64,000 nucleotides of DNA. Origin: DAHUXT01 sp036273675 (lineage in GTDB: Bacteria > Chloroflexota > Ktedonobacteria > Ktedonobacterales > JADMIN01). The notes beneath the pieces were generated by a model. That model was not told where the DNA came from and searched no databases. It saw only the letters and a program-made list of their open reading frames with translations. Positions 8,400 through 16,662 of the stretch are shown here, in pieces (the first letter of the stretch is position 1; each line of letters opens with the position of its first letter). The position numbers were made by a program, and so were the translations under genes. The stretch covers positions 1 to 64,000 of the forward strand of contig DASUHD010000001.1 in assembly GCA_036273675.1 (NCBI GenBank), written 5' to 3'.

Positions 8400-9350
8400 C
8401 TATACTTTGTCTGGGACTCGCTGACCCAGTAATCCAGAAGGCCGGAAGACCAGAATCAGGACGAGGATGGCAAAGACAATCGCGTTGCTCCACTGGAAGC
8501 CCGATGGAATGTATTGAATGGCGAGGGAGTTGATGATCCCAATCAGAAAGCCGCCGAGCACTGCGCCGTTGACGTTGCCGATGCCGCCGAGCACCGCCGC
8601 AGTGAAGGCGATCAGGCCAAGTTGAAAGCCCGTCAGGAACCAGACCTGGCCGATATACAGGTTATAAAACACGCCGGTCGCGCCTGCCAGTGCTCCGCCG
8701 ATCAGGAAGGTGTAGACGATGGTGCGGTCGATGTTCACGCCCATCAGAGACGCCGCCTCTGGGTCCTGCGCCGTGGCGCGCATGGCCCTGCCCAGGCGTG
8801 TCAGACGGATGACGCGGTCCAGACCAACCATCAGCGCAACCGCCAGCACCACGATGAAGATATCCAGGTAGTTGATGTTGACCGAGCCAATGCTGATTCG
8901 TCCGGGAGGAAAGATCGCGGGGAAGGCGACGAACGAGCTGCCGCGCCAGAGCTGGGCGGCGTTCTCCAGAATGAACGATGCGCCAATCGCGGCAATGAGC
9001 GGCGCAAGTCTGGGAGCGCGCCTCAGTGGCTTGTAGGCGAGACGCTCGATACCTACGTTCAGGCCAGCGGAGACCGCAACGCCGATAACGATGAGCAGGA
9101 GCAGCACCCCGATCAATGCCAGCCCGGTCAGCGCGCCCGTGATGCCCATCGCCTGGACAACGACCAGCGTGACTACCGTGCTCCACATAAAGACGTCGCC
9201 GTGCGCGAAGTTGATCAGCTCGATGATGCCGTATACCAGGGTATATCCGAGCGCCACGAGCGCATACATGGCTCCAAGGGTAATGCCGTTCTCAATCTGC
9301 TGAAAGAAGATACCGATACCAGCCGTATCGGCCAACGTCAGCATGTGCAT
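8400..9350 (-). CDS. livH: Branched-chain amino acid ABC transporter, permease LivH
   Basis: The 316-residue protein has the LivH hallmarks: GAMYALVALGYTLVYGIIELINFAHGD near the N-terminus (shown in part), LGRAMRATAQDPEAASLMGV in the cytoplasmic EAA-type loop, and LGGIGNVNGAVLGGFLIG near the C-terminus. It is the second permease of the importer. The start is taken as the ATG at 9350 because AAGGAGG (complement of 9357-9363) lies 6 bases upstream; an in-frame start at 9386 is open but has no such site. It is separated from livK by 127 bases that contain a strong hairpin. Confidence 0.94.
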   Translation of the reverse strand: MHMLTLADTAGIGIFFQQIENGITLGAMYALVALGYTLVYGIIELINFAHGDVFMWSTVVTLVVVQAMGITGALTGLALIGVLLLLIVIGVAVSAGLNVGIERLAYKPLRRAPRLAPLIAAIGASFILENAAQLWRGSSFVAFPAIFPPGRISIGSVNINYLDIFIVVLAVALMVGLDRVIRLTRLGRAMRATAQDPEAASLMGVNIDRTIVYTFLIGGALAGATGVFYNLYIGQVWFLTGFQLGLIAFTAAVLGGIGNVNGAVLGGFLIGIINSLAIQYIPSGFQWSNAIVFAILVLILVFRPSGLLGQRVPDKV

Positions 9351-9410
9351 GACCTGCCTCCTTCCGGGGACACCGCGATTTAGCATTGGCGAATGTATGG
9401 CGAGTATAGC

Positions 9411-9442
9411 ACGGAGCAGGCCTCAGATGAAGCCTGCTCCGT
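9411..9442 (-). other. Intergenic hairpin between livK and livH
   Basis: ACGGAGCAGGC and GCCTGCTCCGT form a perfect 11-bp stem with a 10-base loop just after the livK stop. No T-tract follows on the minus strand, so it is not a classical terminator. Hairpins in this position in solute-binding-protein operons commonly stabilise the upstream message or partly stop transcription, keeping the binding protein in excess; that role is inferred. Confidence 0.75.
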
Positions 9443-9477
9443 CGAGTTATCTTCGCAACTTGCAACCGCCGGAAGGT

Positions 9478-10740
9478 TTAGGCGTTGACCAACTTCGTGA
9501 AGGCCCATTTGCCATCGGCGCCCACACCGTAGACGCTGAAGACCTTCTGGCCGGAGTTGTCGCCGTTGGCGTCGAAGGAGATGTGACCGGTGACACCGTC
9601 ATACGAGATGCCAGCCACCTCGTCACGTACGGCTGAGCGAGTGACCGACTTTCCGGCTTTGATCAGGTTCTTGATCGCCGTGATCTCGATCATCGCCGCG
9701 TCATAGGCCGCAGCGCTATACGGCAAGAGATCCTTACCTGGGAACGCCGCCTTATAGGCCGTGATGAACGACTGCGCCGTCGACGAGGTCAGGCCGGAGA
9801 TGTCGGGGGCCGCGACCGTGCCGTAGGTGTTGACCGCCGCTGCGCCCGCAGTGGTGAGCCAGGCGGGGTCATCAGCGATGCCGTCGCCGCCGACCATCGG
9901 CATATTGCCACCCTTCTCCACCAGGTCCTTCTTCAGCGCGCCGCCGCCGCCAGAGGTGACGCCGCCGTAGAAGACCACGCCGGGATTCTTACCGACGATG
10001 GTTGTCGCCAGCTGCGGCAGGTTGCTCACCTGGTCCGGCGTGATCGAGGTGCTGCCCACGATCGTGCCACCCTTGCTGGTGAACTCCGTCGTGAAGACCT
10101 TCGCCAGACCCTTGCCATACGTCGTGTTGTCATCGACAACATAGGCGCTGGTTGCGCTGACTGGCGCGGCGAGCGCGATGTCGGCGTCCACTTTGCCCTG
10201 GATGTCATCGGTGCCGCAGATGCGGAAGTAGGACTCAGGCTTGCCCGCCGGGTGCAGCAGGTCGAAGTTGATGCCATTCGCTTCGGCGAACTCCTGCTTG
10301 GTCAGACCAGGGTTGGTGTTCGTCGGGCTGATAAGCACGAAGGTGTTCTTGTTGACGATCGGGATTTCCTGCTTGGCGACGCCACTGTTGAACGGGCCAA
10401 CCGCCGCGATCACCGCAGAGTCGGCGATCAACTGCTGGATGTTGGCCGCGCCAATCGAGGGGTCAGCGCCGCTGGTGCCTTCGTCGTTCTTATGGACGAC
10501 ATCGAGGGTGTAGCCGCTGCCGAGGTCTTTGTTCTGCTGCACAGCCAGGTCAACGCCATACTGTGCGGGCAGGGTCACTGCGGCATCGGTGCCCGAGACC
10601 GGGAATTCGGTGCCGATCTTGAGCGCCTTGTTGCCGCTGCCGCCGCCGCTAGTGCCGCAGGCCGCCAGGCCCAACGACGAGAGCGCAACCGCGACGAAAA
10701 TGCCGCGCGTCACTAGTTTTTTCACGCCGGAGTGATGCAT
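9478..10740 (-). CDS. livK: Branched-chain amino acid ABC transporter, substrate-binding lipoprotein LivK
   Basis: The 420-residue protein begins with a lipoprotein signal (MHHSGVKKLVTRGIFVAVAL then LGLAAC), with lipidation expected at the Cys of LAAC. The mature part has the Peripla_BP_6 start ALKIGTEFPVSGTDAA and the features VGPFNSGVAKQEIPIVN and FYGGVTSGGGGALKKDL. It captures the amino acid outside the membrane for LivHMGF. The ATG at 10740 is preceded by GGAGGAG; longer in-frame starts would place non-signal sequence ahead of the signal peptide. It is first in the liv operon. Confidence 0.94.
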   Translation of the reverse strand: MHHSGVKKLVTRGIFVAVALSSLGLAACGTSGGGSGNKALKIGTEFPVSGTDAAVTLPAQYGVDLAVQQNKDLGSGYTLDVVHKNDEGTSGADPSIGAANIQQLIADSAVIAAVGPFNSGVAKQEIPIVNKNTFVLISPTNTNPGLTKQEFAEANGINFDLLHPAGKPESYFRICGTDDIQGKVDADIALAAPVSATSAYVVDDNTTYGKGLAKVFTTEFTSKGGTIVGSTSITPDQVSNLPQLATTIVGKNPGVVFYGGVTSGGGGALKKDLVEKGGNMPMVGGDGIADDPAWLTTAGAAAVNTYGTVAAPDISGLTSSTAQSFITAYKAAFPGKDLLPYSAAAYDAAMIEITAIKNLIKAGKSVTRSAVRDEVAGISYDGVTGHISFDANGDNSGQKVFSVYGVGADGKWAFTKLVNA

Positions 10741-11087
10741 ACGCCTTCTGCTCCTCCAATGGGTAACTATCGCAGAGTCCGCCGCCATCAACATAAGGGA
10801 TGGACCTGTGTAATTAAAGATACCGTAGCTGTCAATAGCTGACAGCACCTTTATCGACGACGCGACCGCGATAGCACGGGGATTTACAGAGTATTACGCA
10901 TCGTCCTGTGCAAATCTCACAGCCAAGCCAGGGTTATCAAAATTAGGTCACACAACAATCAGCAAAATTGCGGAGCTTGAGAGCCGGGCTATATACTTTT
11001 CGTGAACGGTGTACACTGGATGCGTAGAGATAATAGCAGCCAGCAGCACAGCAAGCGCGGCGGACACCGCATACTCGGGGAGGCATT
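10741..11087. other. Divergent control region, livK / aminotransferase
   Basis: This is 347 bases without a gene between divergent genes. It holds the livK ribosome site, a probable livK promoter (10807-10835), an inverted repeat GCTGTCA-ATAGC-TGACAGC at 10828-10846 that overlaps the -35, and an AT-rich stretch at 10900-11000. A strong ribosome site GGGGAGG ends just before the ATG at 11088. Confidence 0.7.
10807..10835 (-). promoter_or_regulatory. Probable livK promoter with overlapping operator-like repeat
   Basis: On the minus strand TTGACA (10835-10830) is followed 17 bases later by TACACA (10812-10807). Transcription would begin near 10800, about 60 bases before livK. The -35 lies inside the 7-bp inverted repeat at 10828-10846, a plausible repressor site. 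The -10 is only a fair match. Confidence 0.45.
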
Positions 11088-12461
11088 ATGACCGTTCGGC
11101 AGGCACACCAGCGAACACATGGGGCGACTACTGGACCACTCGGTCTGAATAATGTCGTATTGGGCGCGCCGGTCTCGGCGACACTGCGGATGAATGAGGC
11201 GGTTGCCGCGCGTCGCGCCGCTGGCCAGCGGACGATTCATCTAGGCTTTGGCGAGGCGCCTTTCCCGCTGCCGATGCCCCTGCGCGAGGAGCTTGCGCGC
11301 GCCGCCACCCGCACTGAGTATGCGCCGGTGCTCGGCCTGCCCAGTCTGCGCGCCGCCATCGCCGCCTACCTGGCGCAGACACGCGGGCTGACCACCAGTC
11401 CAGCGACGGTTATCGTCGGGCCGGGCAGCAAAGCGGCGCTCTATGCGCTCATGCGCGCGCTCGCGGGCGATGTGCTGCTACCAACGCCATCGTGGGTGAG
11501 TTACGCGCCCCAGGCGCGTCTGGCGGGCAAACGCGTCTTTCCCGTGGCGACTGACCCCGCCGATTACCACCGACTGACCCGCGAAGCGCTAGACACGGCC
11601 ATGCGAGCCGCGCGCGAGACAGGCGGCGATCCTCGGCTGCTGGTCGTCAACACGCCGAGCAATCCCACCGGTGGCATGTTCGCCGCCGCCGACGCCGAAC
11701 AGATCGCGCTTTGGGCGCGTGGTGAGGGCGTCACCATCCTCAGCGACGAGGTGTATGCCGAACTGGCGCACGGCTGGCGGGCGCATGTCTCGCCCGCGCA
11801 GTTCTATCCCGAGGGGACCATCGTAACCGGCGGGATGTCGAAGGCGTTTTCGGCAGGTGGCTGGCGGCTGGGATACGCGGCGCTGCCAGCGACGGCCGCT
11901 GGTGAGGAACTGGTCGCGGCGGTGCGCTCGCTCGCCGGAGAGATCTGGTCGTCGGCGGTCACGCCGATCCAGCAGGCGGCCACCATCGCGTTTGCCTTTG
12001 ACGATACGATGGAGCGCTTCGTTCGCCGCTCGGCGCGGGTGCATGCGCATGCAGCGGCACGGCTCCACGCAGCGCTGGTGGCGGCAGACGTGCGCTGTCC
12101 GCAACCAGCGGGGGCGTTCTACCTCTATCCCGACTTTGCCCCCTGGCGCGATCAACTGGCCAAACGCGGCGTGACGACCGCTGCCGAATTGGCAGATCAC
12201 TTGCTGGCGCAGTGGGATATCGCAACGCTGCCCGCCAGCGACTTCGGCGAAGCGCCCGAGGCTCTGCGCCTGCGGCTGGCCACCAGCATGCTCTACGCTC
12301 CCGCGGACGCCGCGCCCGCCGAGCAGGAGGCTATCTTGAGTGGGCTGCTGGAGCATGCGGATGATTTGCCCACTGATGGAGCATCAGGGGCAACACAACC
12401 GGCGCTGCCAGCGCTGGATGAGGCGGCGGCGCAACTGGCGGCGTTTGTCGCGGCGCAGTGA
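11088..12461 (+). CDS. PLP-dependent aminotransferase, class I/II
   Basis: The 457-residue fold-type I aminotransferase has VNTPSNPTGGMF (cofactor-phosphate and substrate region), the strand ILSDEVYAEL with the Asp that contacts the pyridine nitrogen, and the Schiff-base lysine in GGMSKAFSAGGWRLGY (Lys252). Members convert amino acids to 2-oxo acids. The C-terminal 50 residues, after LRLATSMLY, are alanine-rich and longer than usual. Lying opposite the branched-chain amino acid importer, it may act on those amino acids, but that is only contextual. The ATG at 11088 follows GGGGAGG closely. Confidence 0.9.
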   Translation: MTVRQAHQRTHGATTGPLGLNNVVLGAPVSATLRMNEAVAARRAAGQRTIHLGFGEAPFPLPMPLREELARAATRTEYAPVLGLPSLRAAIAAYLAQTRGLTTSPATVIVGPGSKAALYALMRALAGDVLLPTPSWVSYAPQARLAGKRVFPVATDPADYHRLTREALDTAMRAARETGGDPRLLVVNTPSNPTGGMFAAADAEQIALWARGEGVTILSDEVYAELAHGWRAHVSPAQFYPEGTIVTGGMSKAFSAGGWRLGYAALPATAAGEELVAAVRSLAGEIWSSAVTPIQQAATIAFAFDDTMERFVRRSARVHAHAAARLHAALVAADVRCPQPAGAFYLYPDFAPWRDQLAKRGVTTAAELADHLLAQWDIATLPASDFGEAPEALRLRLATSMLYAPADAAPAEQEAILSGLLEHADDLPTDGASGATQPALPALDEAAAQLAAFVAAQ

Positions 12462-12493
12462 CCATCCTCATCGGCAGCGTAGGCGCCACTCGG

Positions 12494-12502
12494 TGGTAGA
12501 AT
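12494..12502 (+). promoter_or_regulatory. Extended -10 promoter giving a leaderless marC transcript
   Basis: TGGTAGAAT is an extended -10 element whose hexamer ends 7 bases before the ATG of the MarC gene. That is the normal distance from a -10 to the transcription start, so the mRNA should begin at or next to the start codon. No ribosome site is present. Confidence 0.55.
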
Positions 12503-12509
12503 CGGCAGT

Positions 12510-13139
12510 ATGCTGAATTTCTTTATCAAGGCGCTGGTGGCGCTCTTCACCATTGTCGATCCGGTGGGGCTGGTGCCGGTTGTTCTGGCGCTCACCGTCG
12601 GCATGCTGCCGCACGAGCGCACGCTGGTCATTATCCGCGCGACGATCATCGCGGCCATCGTGATCGCGGTCTTTGGCGCGTTTGGCCAGTTCATCTTCAC
12701 CTCGCTCGGCGTCACCTCCGAAGCATTCAGCATCGCGGGCGGCGCGCTGCTCTTCGTCGTCGCCTTCGACATGCTCTTTGGACGCCCCTCCGGCGCGCGC
12801 GAGACCCGCCGCGAGGCGCGCGAGGCGCTCACCCGCGAGGATGTCTCGGTGTTTCCACTGGCCATCCCCATGATCGCCGGACCAGGCACGATCACGACCA
12901 TTATCCTGCTGGTCAGCAATGCCGGGAGCGATGCCGTTCAACTCTCACTCGTCGGACTCGCCGCGCTTATCACGCTGGCGGCGTCGCTCTTCACGATGCT
13001 GCTCTGCGCGCAGATTCAGAAGCGCATCGGCACAACCGGCATTCTGGTGCTCTCGCGCGTGCTGGGGATGCTGCTGGCGGCGGTGGCGCTCCAGTTCATC
13101 CTCAACGGCATCGCCGAGTTTGTGGCGAAACTTACATAG
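12510..13139 (+). CDS. MarC family integral membrane protein
   Basis: The 209-residue protein has six hydrophobic segments and the MarC signature set: LFTIVDPVGLVPVVLALT in the first helix, GGALLFVVAFDMLFG in the third, and PLAIPMIAGPGTITTIILL in the fourth. Despite the historical name, MarC proteins are not shown to confer multiple antibiotic resistance, and their transported substrate is unknown. The ATG at 12510 lies 7 bases after an extended -10 element with no ribosome site, suggesting leaderless expression. It follows the aminotransferase by 48 bases but appears to have its own promoter. Confidence 0.9.
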   Translation: MLNFFIKALVALFTIVDPVGLVPVVLALTVGMLPHERTLVIIRATIIAAIVIAVFGAFGQFIFTSLGVTSEAFSIAGGALLFVVAFDMLFGRPSGARETRREAREALTREDVSVFPLAIPMIAGPGTITTIILLVSNAGSDAVQLSLVGLAALITLAASLFTMLLCAQIQKRIGTTGILVLSRVLGMLLAAVALQFILNGIAEFVAKLT

Positions 13140-13142
13140 CAG

Positions 13143-13156
13143 TCTGCGTACGCAGA
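13143..13156. promoter_or_regulatory. Perfect 14-bp palindrome
   Basis: TCTGCGTACGCAGA is its own reverse complement. It lies just after the marC stop and about 125 bases before the L,D-transpeptidase start. It could be a protein-binding site or a short terminator stem; no T-tract follows immediately. Confidence 0.4.
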
Positions 13157-13280
13157 GTTGCGCCGATGTCCACTTACATTGCGCTAAATCGTTATCATTT
13201 TAATAGAAGCAATGGTAGCGCTATTCCACATTCCGAGCAATCATGGCGTCGAGCTTGATGACCCAGGGAGCAGATACACG

Positions 13281-14045
13281 ATGGGAACCACAATCACTGC
13301 GAGAATGATGAGACGCATTGTGGCGCGCCATAGCCGTTCGTTCCTGAGAGCAGCATCATTGCTGCTTGTGCTGCTGGTCTCCGCGTGCGCTACCAGCAAC
13401 GGAGCAGTGATGCACCCCACGGCAACTCCCGCCGCGGATAAACAGGATGTCATTGCCACGCCAGCAGACAGAACAGCCACTGCCTCCGCGGTGACACCGA
13501 CGCTGACGCCCACGAATGCGCCCGCGGCGCCATCCGCGGAAGGGCGCGTGATCCTTGTGAGTTTGTCGCGGCAACAGCTCTATGCCTACGAGAATGGCAA
13601 GCTTACCTTCACCTTTCTGGTTGAGACGGGGCGGCCAGAGCTGCCGACGCCAACTGGCGTCTTCCATGTGTTCCTGAAGAATTGTTCCGACCGCCGCTGG
13701 ACCTCCAATGTGGCTCCTACCGCGGCACATAACGCGAACTGCGCCGAGCACAACGGCGATGGACACCAGGCGATGTTCACCTCGCCCTGGCCAGCAGGCT
13801 CGCCCTACTGGTACGCGCCCACGCACATCAACTACGCGCTGAAGTTCCGCGACGGTGGCTACTATCTACATGACGCCTGGTGGCACGAGGACTTCGGGCC
13901 AGGCAGCAATACACCCCACAAACTCTCCAACGGCGAGTGGGAGACGGGGTCGCATGGCTGCGTGGGTATGACGACCACCGACGCCGATAGGCTCTACGCC
14001 TGGACGCCGATAGGCACGACAGTCTACATTCGCTGGGGCGTCTGA
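13281..14045 (+). CDS. L,D-transpeptidase (YkuD) lipoprotein
   Basis: The 254-residue protein has an N-terminal signal with a lipobox (LLLVLLVSAC, lipidated Cys near residue 35), a threonine/proline-rich linker of about 50 residues, and a C-terminal YkuD domain starting at RVILVSLSRQQLYAYENGKL. The catalytic motif is SHGC with Cys227, and the upstream catalytic-region histidine is in YLHDAWWH. YkuD enzymes make 3-3 peptidoglycan cross-links or anchor proteins at the cell surface. The usual Arg of the SHGC(I/V)R motif is replaced by Gly (SHGCVG). The ATG at 13281 has AGGGAG upstream; the frame is open back to 13212 but the signal peptide supports the later start. Confidence 0.88.
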   Translation: MGTTITARMMRRIVARHSRSFLRAASLLLVLLVSACATSNGAVMHPTATPAADKQDVIATPADRTATASAVTPTLTPTNAPAAPSAEGRVILVSLSRQQLYAYENGKLTFTFLVETGRPELPTPTGVFHVFLKNCSDRRWTSNVAPTAAHNANCAEHNGDGHQAMFTSPWPAGSPYWYAPTHINYALKFRDGGYYLHDAWWHEDFGPGSNTPHKLSNGEWETGSHGCVGMTTTDADRLYAWTPIGTTVYIRWGV

Positions 14046-14393
14046 CGCACGTCGTGCGAAGATATCTGGCGCATTCGGCAAGAAGTACGGCCCACACTGT
14101 TTGCCGTGCCCGACGCAACGCCACATTTGCCGCTGATGCATTGTGTCTGCACTGAGACATTGAGAGGCTTGATTGTGACTGGCGCGCGATACGCATGTGG
14201 TACTTTTGTGCGTACCCATGCCCATAAGGAAGGGCATGCCGAGCCGGGCACAGGATTCCCGAAGCGGCGCGAACGGGACCGTTAGAGAAATGCGTAGGGC
14301 GTCAGCGAAGCATCGGAACTGGAGCCGCATGGCCTGCCGGTGGGCCTTCCGCGCCCCCAGTCCACCCTATGCCAGTCAAAAGGATCAACAACG
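14046..14393. other. Intergenic stretch with a possible promoter and small hairpin
   Basis: There are 348 bases without a convincing gene. TGGTACTTT at 14198-14206 fits the extended -10 pattern and could serve the SRPBCC gene. Shortly after it, CATGCCC (14217-14223) pairs with GGGCATG (14232-14238). Nothing else was recognised. Confidence 0.4.
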
Positions 14394-14846
14394 ATGTTGA
14401 AGATCGAGCGAACGGTGACGATCAATACCCCCGTCGATCGTGTATTTGAGTATGTGAGTGACCCCAGGAATCTGCCGGAGATCTGGCCCAGCCTTATCGA
14501 GGTGAAAGACGTGCGCGACCTGCCCAATGGTGGCAAACGCTTTGCTTTCACTTATAAGATGGCCGGTTTCCGCTTTGAGGGCTTCTCGGAGGACGTCGAG
14601 TATGTCCGCCCGGATCACCTCTTTATCAAGACGACAGGAGGCGTCGAGAGCACGTTCCTGTGGAAATTCGTGCCAATGGGCCAGGAGACGACTGTCACCC
14701 TGACCGTGAACTACACCATTCCAGGCGCGCTCCTCGGCAAACTGGCCGAGCCGTTTATCGCCCGGCAAAACGAGCACGAGAATGAGCTGCTGCTGAACAA
14801 CCTGAAGCTCCGTCTGGAACAGCCAGCCCCCACAACCATCCGCTAG
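14394..14846 (+). CDS. SRPBCC family protein (polyketide cyclase/dehydrase-like)
   Basis: The 150-residue protein starts IERTVTINTPVDRVFEYVSDPRNLPEIW (given in part), the classic helix-grip opening of the START/SRPBCC superfamily, and ends with the long C-terminal helix after GALLGKLAEPF. These proteins bind hydrophobic ligands in a deep cavity; some are cyclases, many are simple carriers. No catalytic residues are diagnostic. The start at 14394 is preceded by AAAAGGA with about 10-base spacing; the extra upstream residues are unrelated to the fold. It converges on the alpha/beta hydrolase gene with a strong hairpin between them. Confidence 0.85.
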   Translation: MLKIERTVTINTPVDRVFEYVSDPRNLPEIWPSLIEVKDVRDLPNGGKRFAFTYKMAGFRFEGFSEDVEYVRPDHLFIKTTGGVESTFLWKFVPMGQETTVTLTVNYTIPGALLGKLAEPFIARQNEHENELLLNNLKLRLEQPAPTTIR

Positions 14847-14871
14847 TACGCACACGAACCCCTCACGGAGT

Positions 14872-14903
14872 CTGCCGCCTCTCTCGAAACCGGGAGGCGG
14901 CAG
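14872..14903. terminator. Hairpin between convergent genes
   Basis: CTGCCGCCTC (14872-14881) pairs perfectly with GAGGCGGCAG (14894-14903), extendable by two more inner pairs. It lies between the stops of the SRPBCC and hydrolase genes. There is no T-tract on either side, so it may be a factor-assisted bidirectional terminator. Confidence 0.5.
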
Positions 14904-14937
14904 CGTAAAGCGCGTAACGGCAGTAGTGGCCGCATCA

Positions 14938-15849
14938 TCAGGCGAAGAAGTGACGCAATGCCTGCGCCACCAGTTCGGGATTACCATTTCGATTGGTATT
15001 GCTGAGATCGCTCGATCCGCCATGGTCCAGCCCCGGGAACTCGATGCGCCCGGCAAGGTGGGGCAAGACTTTTTCCAGAGAGCCAAGGGCATGCTTCAGG
15101 TATGCCGGACTCTTGCTCCCGCCGAGCAGCAACACCTCGGCATGTACGTTCTTGAAGTCCTGGAAGTGACCGCTCATCGCGGTGACCAGCGCGAAGTCAT
15201 AGTGCAGCGTTGGAGCAAGCGTCGCCATCGTCATGTCGCCAGGCTTCGCTTTCCTGGCCTCGCTCTTTATGGCGCTACCGGTGAGCGACTCCAGCAGCCA
15301 GCGGGGCATCGCATTGAAAATGGGTGGCCCCATCTGAGCGCCTTTCATGGCCGTCACCATCGCCGCGGCAATTTTTCCCTGCGCCATCTCGCGGTCATAG
15401 CGGGTCAGGAAAGCCCGCGGCTCCGAGGCATCGCTAAAGAGCGCCGGTTCGTATAGAGCGGCCTTCCGAATCGCGGGCAGCGAGAGCGCCGCCTCCAGCC
15501 AGATGTCGGCGCCTGAACTGACGCCGAAGACGTTACGGGCGCCCGTTTTGGTCAGGAGCGCGTCCATATCTGCAATATCGCTCTGAATGGAGTACTCTTT
15601 GTTATAGGGGCCGCTGAGGCCACGTCCACGCCGGTCAGGCACGTAGACGGTGAAGGCGTCGGCCAGCGCGGTGGCAAGTTGCATGTGGCTCTGCGCCGAC
15701 TCCATCGCGCCATGGAGCAGCACGACCCCTGGCCCATGGCCAAGCTGGCGATAGCCAATGGCGCCGCCATCCGGCGCGATGACGAAGCCCGTCGTGTACT
15801 GCTGCTCGGCTGCGGGCGATTGGTTGTTGGCGGTGGTTCTGGTTGCCAT
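14938..15849 (-). CDS. Alpha/beta hydrolase
   Basis: The 303-residue protein has the alpha/beta hydrolase order: oxyanion strand VVLLHGAMES near residue 39, VYVPDRRGRGLSG, nucleophile elbow GVSSGAD (Ser in GxSxG) near residue 107, and a late histidine in FPGLDHGGSSD. Substrates of this broad family include esters and small hydrophobic compounds. It is divergent from a MarR regulator with a 133-base AT-rich spacer that contains repeats, a common layout in which the regulator controls the hydrolase. A weak AAGGA ribosome site precedes the ATG at 15849. Confidence 0.88.
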   Translation of the reverse strand: MATRTTANNQSPAAEQQYTTGFVIAPDGGAIGYRQLGHGPGVVLLHGAMESAQSHMQLATALADAFTVYVPDRRGRGLSGPYNKEYSIQSDIADMDALLTKTGARNVFGVSSGADIWLEAALSLPAIRKAALYEPALFSDASEPRAFLTRYDREMAQGKIAAAMVTAMKGAQMGPPIFNAMPRWLLESLTGSAIKSEARKAKPGDMTMATLAPTLHYDFALVTAMSGHFQDFKNVHAEVLLLGGSKSPAYLKHALGSLEKVLPHLAGRIEFPGLDHGGSSDLSNTNRNGNPELVAQALRHFFA

Positions 15850-15888
15850 GCTCCGGGTTTCCTTTCTTGCGCAGCTGACCGTTGAGCG

Positions 15889-15982
15889 CTATACTATCTT
15901 TACGGTCAACTGTCTTTGCGTTTGACTATCTTTATTATCAATTATCTTAATTATAAAGGTTTCACTTGTCAAGGGGTAGCGT
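15889..15982. promoter_or_regulatory. AT-rich divergent control region with candidate MarR operator
   Basis: Between the hydrolase and MarR genes lies a sharply AT-rich island. It contains GTCAA and TTGAC as inverted half-sites at 15905-15909 and 15922-15926, two copies of ATCTTTA, and TATACT. TTGACT at 15922 with TATCTT 16 bases further could be a MarR promoter. A MarR dimer probably binds here and controls both genes. Confidence 0.5.
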
Positions 15983-16504
15983 ATGACGAGTTTTTCCATA
16001 GGCGACGCCAACGAGCAGGAACGCAGGCATCGCGCCGAGCTATTTGCCCAATTACAGGTTCTCGGCGAGACATCCAGCACTGAGACGGCTCTCTTTCACC
16101 AGGCCGCTGCGGCGAAATATGGCCTGGGCATCACCGATATGAAGGCGTTGGGCGCGCTGATGCAGGAAGGCCCGATGACAGCTGGTCAGATCGCAAAACG
16201 GCTGAGCCTCACGAGCGGAGCGGTCACGAGCCTGATTGACCGGCTCGAACGCCGCGATCTCGTGAAACGGGCGCCGGACCCCAACGACCGACGCAAAGTC
16301 ATCGTCATCCCCAACCTGGAGACGCTCGCATCGGGTGAAAACGTGTACCGCTCAATGGGCGAGGCATTTAACCAGTTACACGAGACCTATACGACCGAAC
16401 AACTGGAGTTCTTGGTGCAATACCTTGAAGCGTCGATTGCGCTGAACAAACAGGAGATTGAGAAGTTGGCCAGGAAGGAGCAGATCTTGCCCGACGACGG
16501 ATGA
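15983..16504 (+). CDS. MarR family transcriptional regulator
   Basis: The 173-residue protein has the MarR winged helix: MKALGALMQEGPMTAGQIAKRL, then LTSGAVTSLIDRLERRDLVKR as recognition helix, and the wing DPNDRRKVIVI with the conserved Asp-Arg-Arg. Flanking helices form the dimer interface. MarR repressors typically release DNA on binding a phenolic or other small ligand. It is divergent from the alpha/beta hydrolase, which is its most likely target along with itself. AAGGGG lies just ahead of the ATG at 15983. Confidence 0.92.
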   Translation: MTSFSIGDANEQERRHRAELFAQLQVLGETSSTETALFHQAAAAKYGLGITDMKALGALMQEGPMTAGQIAKRLSLTSGAVTSLIDRLERRDLVKRAPDPNDRRKVIVIPNLETLASGENVYRSMGEAFNQLHETYTTEQLEFLVQYLEASIALNKQEIEKLARKEQILPDDG

Positions 16505-16578
16505 TAACAACAGAAGCGATCATGCGTCGCGTAGGTTCGGTCGTGCAGCCAGCTACATGGCGGCGGGCGGAAAGTCTG

Positions 16579-16587
16579 TGCTATGCT
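16579..16587 (+). promoter_or_regulatory. Extended -10 promoter, SCP2 gene
   Basis: TGCTATGCT, identical at all 9 positions to the elements at 17191 and 23236. No -35-like hexamer is present. Transcription would begin near 16595, about 70 bases before the SCP2 gene. Confidence 0.5.
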
Positions 16588-16662
16588 GGCGGCAGATGGC
16601 ATAAAGCGCACGAAGCGCCATTGAGCGAATAACTCTCGCACAGAGCAGCAGAGGAGCACCCC

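Noticed and set aside
8514..9383. 289-codon plus-strand frame opposite livH
   Set aside because: Rich in Asp, Gln, Arg and His as expected from the complement of a membrane-protein gene; no domain visible.
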